64,000 nt of DNA from Diogma glabrata (lineage: Eukaryota; Arthropoda; Insecta; Diptera; Cylindrotomidae): positions 136,340,396 to 136,404,395 of the forward strand of contig OY856186.1 in assembly GCA_963693315.1 (NCBI GenBank), written 5' to 3'. The notes below the pieces were generated by a model. The model did not search any database, was not told where the DNA came from, and saw nothing but the letters and a program-made list of their open reading frames with translations. Position 1 is the stretch's first letter; each line of letters starts with the position of its first letter. This document shows, piece by piece, positions 62,290-64,000 of the stretch. A program made the translations under genes and the position numbers.

Positions 62290-63230
62290 CTACGGGTGTG
62301 AGAACCGCTGTACTCCAGTCCCTGCTATTGACATACGAGTTAACGTGAGATATCACATACCACTGGCAATACCAATGAGATATCACTAGCCAAGGTGACA
62401 TCTTAGGGGTGGTGGCGGATGAACTGTATTCAGTTCGGTTCAACGGCAGCACCCTCAATCTTAGCTGTAAAATAATCCTTGATGATGAGACGCCATTGCT
62501 TCCTTGAAGAAACGAGCCTTCATATAACTATGAGTGGGCGGCTTTAATCTTTAAGAAAGACGGTGCGTCACAGGATCAAGGAATAAGCAACCAGCTGAAT
62601 TATTGGCAACTACATTTTTGTTTTGTTTCAGCAAATTTTTGTAAAAATTTGCTACTCACTTTTATTTTCTCTATTCTATCATAAAATATTATGTCATATG
62701 GCTCAAGTACCACCGATTATTCCTTATACTTGCGAATATTTATAAACACTTTTAATTGCAAAATTAAAACTGATTATCTGATATTTTGTTCGCTTATTTA
62801 CATTCAAAAACAAATAAGCAGTACCTTCTGGTAACTCACTGTAGTTTCTAGAAATCAATAGGCCACACCTCTTTTTAATTCATTAATGTAAACATTTGTA
62901 AACAAATTTAATTTACATTAATTTATGCCAATTGTATTAGTTAAAAGGAGTTAACTTTTAATTCATCTTTATGAATGAGCAAATTAAATTAACCCATTCT
63001 GGACGAAGTTTATTACAATATGTTATATTTTGTCAGTGATAGGATTTTTGGTTTAGTTATCCATTCTTTAACAAAAAATATAAAAAAACTAAAAAAGAAA
63101 GATTTACGTCCATCAACACCTTTGAACGTATGTTGTTGTGGGACCTTGTTCTTAAAAGGTTTTTATGTGTTATTGTGACACATATTGTAATTCCTACTAC
63201 ACAACACATTTTATTAAAAAAAAAAAAAAA
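62290..63230 (+). repeat. Dispersed repeat family R3, copy 3, with insertion
   Basis: 62573-62700 and 62996-63230 match the copy at 46690-47037 block for block, ending in about 15 A. The 295 bp between (62701-62995) are absent from the other copies and are probably an insertion or an alternative segment. 62290-62570, which contains atcacataccactgg and is related to 19360-19745, may be the unit's upstream part. Confidence 0.55.
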
Positions 63231-63261
63231 ATACTCCCATTCCTATCTACTTATCAGTTAT

Positions 63262-63440
63262 AGGAGCCATTGAACTTTTATAGGACTAAAAAGCGGGATT
63301 GAAAATGATTTATCAAACTTGCCCTTTTTCAATAACTATAGCTGTTCTAAAGCTTTTGAAACCATGCTACTGAATCGGCTGGAAAAGTTCTTAGTTGAAA
63401 ATAATATTATATATAATCTACAATTTGGCTGTCCTAATAA
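63262..63440 (+). pseudogene. Short LINE reverse-transcriptase fragment
   Basis: One frame encodes KSGIENDLSN, then NNYSCSKAFETMLLNRLEKF, LVENNIIYNLQFGCP. This is the region around the NYRPIS...SKxFExxxxxRLxxFL...QxGF block of LINE RTs. It belongs to neither LINE-A nor LINE-B by sequence. Both ends are abrupt, and the block that should read NYRPIS is damaged. Confidence 0.6.
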
Positions 63441-64000
63441 ATATACACATATCAAGGGCTAGTTATGCACATAACGAGGGCTTAAGGTAGAAGATTACGC
63501 CTGCGGTTGATATTGAAGCCTGACGCGAAGCTAGGGTTTTTATTGGACCAAAGGTGTAATCATCCTTACACCAAAGGTGTAATCAGCCTGAGTTTATGTA
63601 AAACAATTAAAGCCAGGCATTCACATACAACAGAAACAGAACAGAATTTCAACAAATTTGACAGGAAAAAATTCTGTTTCTGTAAAATTTGTATGGAATT
63701 CTGTTTCTGTTGTATGTAGTTTCAAGCGCTTACGCACATCTGCACAACTTAATTGTAGAATAAATCATTTTTCGAATCTTTTAAACTCGTTACTTTGAAA
63801 ATTACTAAACATGATATGATTTTCTCTATAAACGTTATATAATAATTTATTTGTTTGTTCTAATTTTATGATTATTTTAATTATTTTACGGGCGATTAAT
63901 TTACGGGTGGTAAAGTAGAAAAATATACCAACGTTTTATATAGCAACGGGCTTTTATTTTATGGGCGTAAAGTTCAACTTTTTGCCACGATAACTATGTA
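63441..64000. other. Non-coding stretch with hairpin
   Basis: acatacaacagaaacagaa (63623-63641) pairs with ttctgtttctgttgtatgt (63699-63717), with a second ttctgtttctg inside. A tandem pair of caaaggtgtaatca lies at about 63549 and 63573. No gene recognised. Confidence 0.5.

Overview
The window looks like 64 kb of an insect nuclear genome, most of it probably intron. It is very AT-rich, has no bacterial-style gene packing, contains (TA)n tracts hundreds of bases long and is crowded with nested transposable elements. The only host coding sequence I can support is one 106-bp exon at 22497-22602 on the plus strand. It has good splice signals and encodes part of a discoidin (F5/8 type C) domain most like a discoidin domain receptor (Ddr or its insect paralogue). 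No second exon was recognised on either side, so the flanking introns may exceed 22 kb and 41 kb. The insect order is not certain; the exon would suit a fly or a related group.

Layout. 1-3748 is AT-rich non-coding DNA with an old tandem duplication and a hairpin. 3749-12815 is a non-LTR retrotransposon (called LINE-A here) on the minus strand, with ORF1 and endonuclease at 10319-12110 and reverse transcriptase at 4402-6690. A 3.5-kb block at 6785-10320 splits it: two copies of one foldback element, a hAT transposase remnant between them, and a possible solo LTR inside the second copy. A second LINE-A 5' end at 18281 on the plus strand runs into a 200-N assembly gap. 19020-24410 holds microsatellites, a foldback MITE, a tRNA-derived SINE with clear target duplications, the host exon, and a 1.25-kb hAT-type element sitting inside a (TA)n tract.

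24411-32686 is a composite Ty3/gypsy-type LTR element. A nearly complete gag-pol copy with a SAP motif at the start of gag is joined, 18 bases into its 3' LTR, to a second, diverged gag-protease copy that lacks pol and ends in a different LTR. The first copy is broken by a gag deletion and frameshift, a stop codon in the protease active-site triplet, and a frameshift in RNase H.

33603-46000 is a palindrome-rich transposon area: a 1-kb foldback element, a 9-kb unit with about 100-bp terminal inverted repeats (34746-43700), and a 1.6-kb unit with other termini (44312-45932). The last two carry near-identical copies of the same transposase-like gene in opposite orientation. The 9-kb unit is further interrupted by a degenerate LTR element carrying two small membrane-protein ORFs and integrase fragments.

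46000-64000 holds three copies (counting one at 22080) of a dispersed repeat, two of them ending in poly-A, a mariner-like MITE, an RTE-type endonuclease remnant, a palindromic MITE built round a 9-bp minisatellite, and a nearly full-length second LINE (LINE-B, 58405-61395, minus strand) with one frameshift. A 5'-truncated copy of LINE-B lies at 3749-4215. No element here looks intact enough to move by its own proteins, LINE-B being the closest. All family assignments rest on reading motifs by eye; no database search was run.
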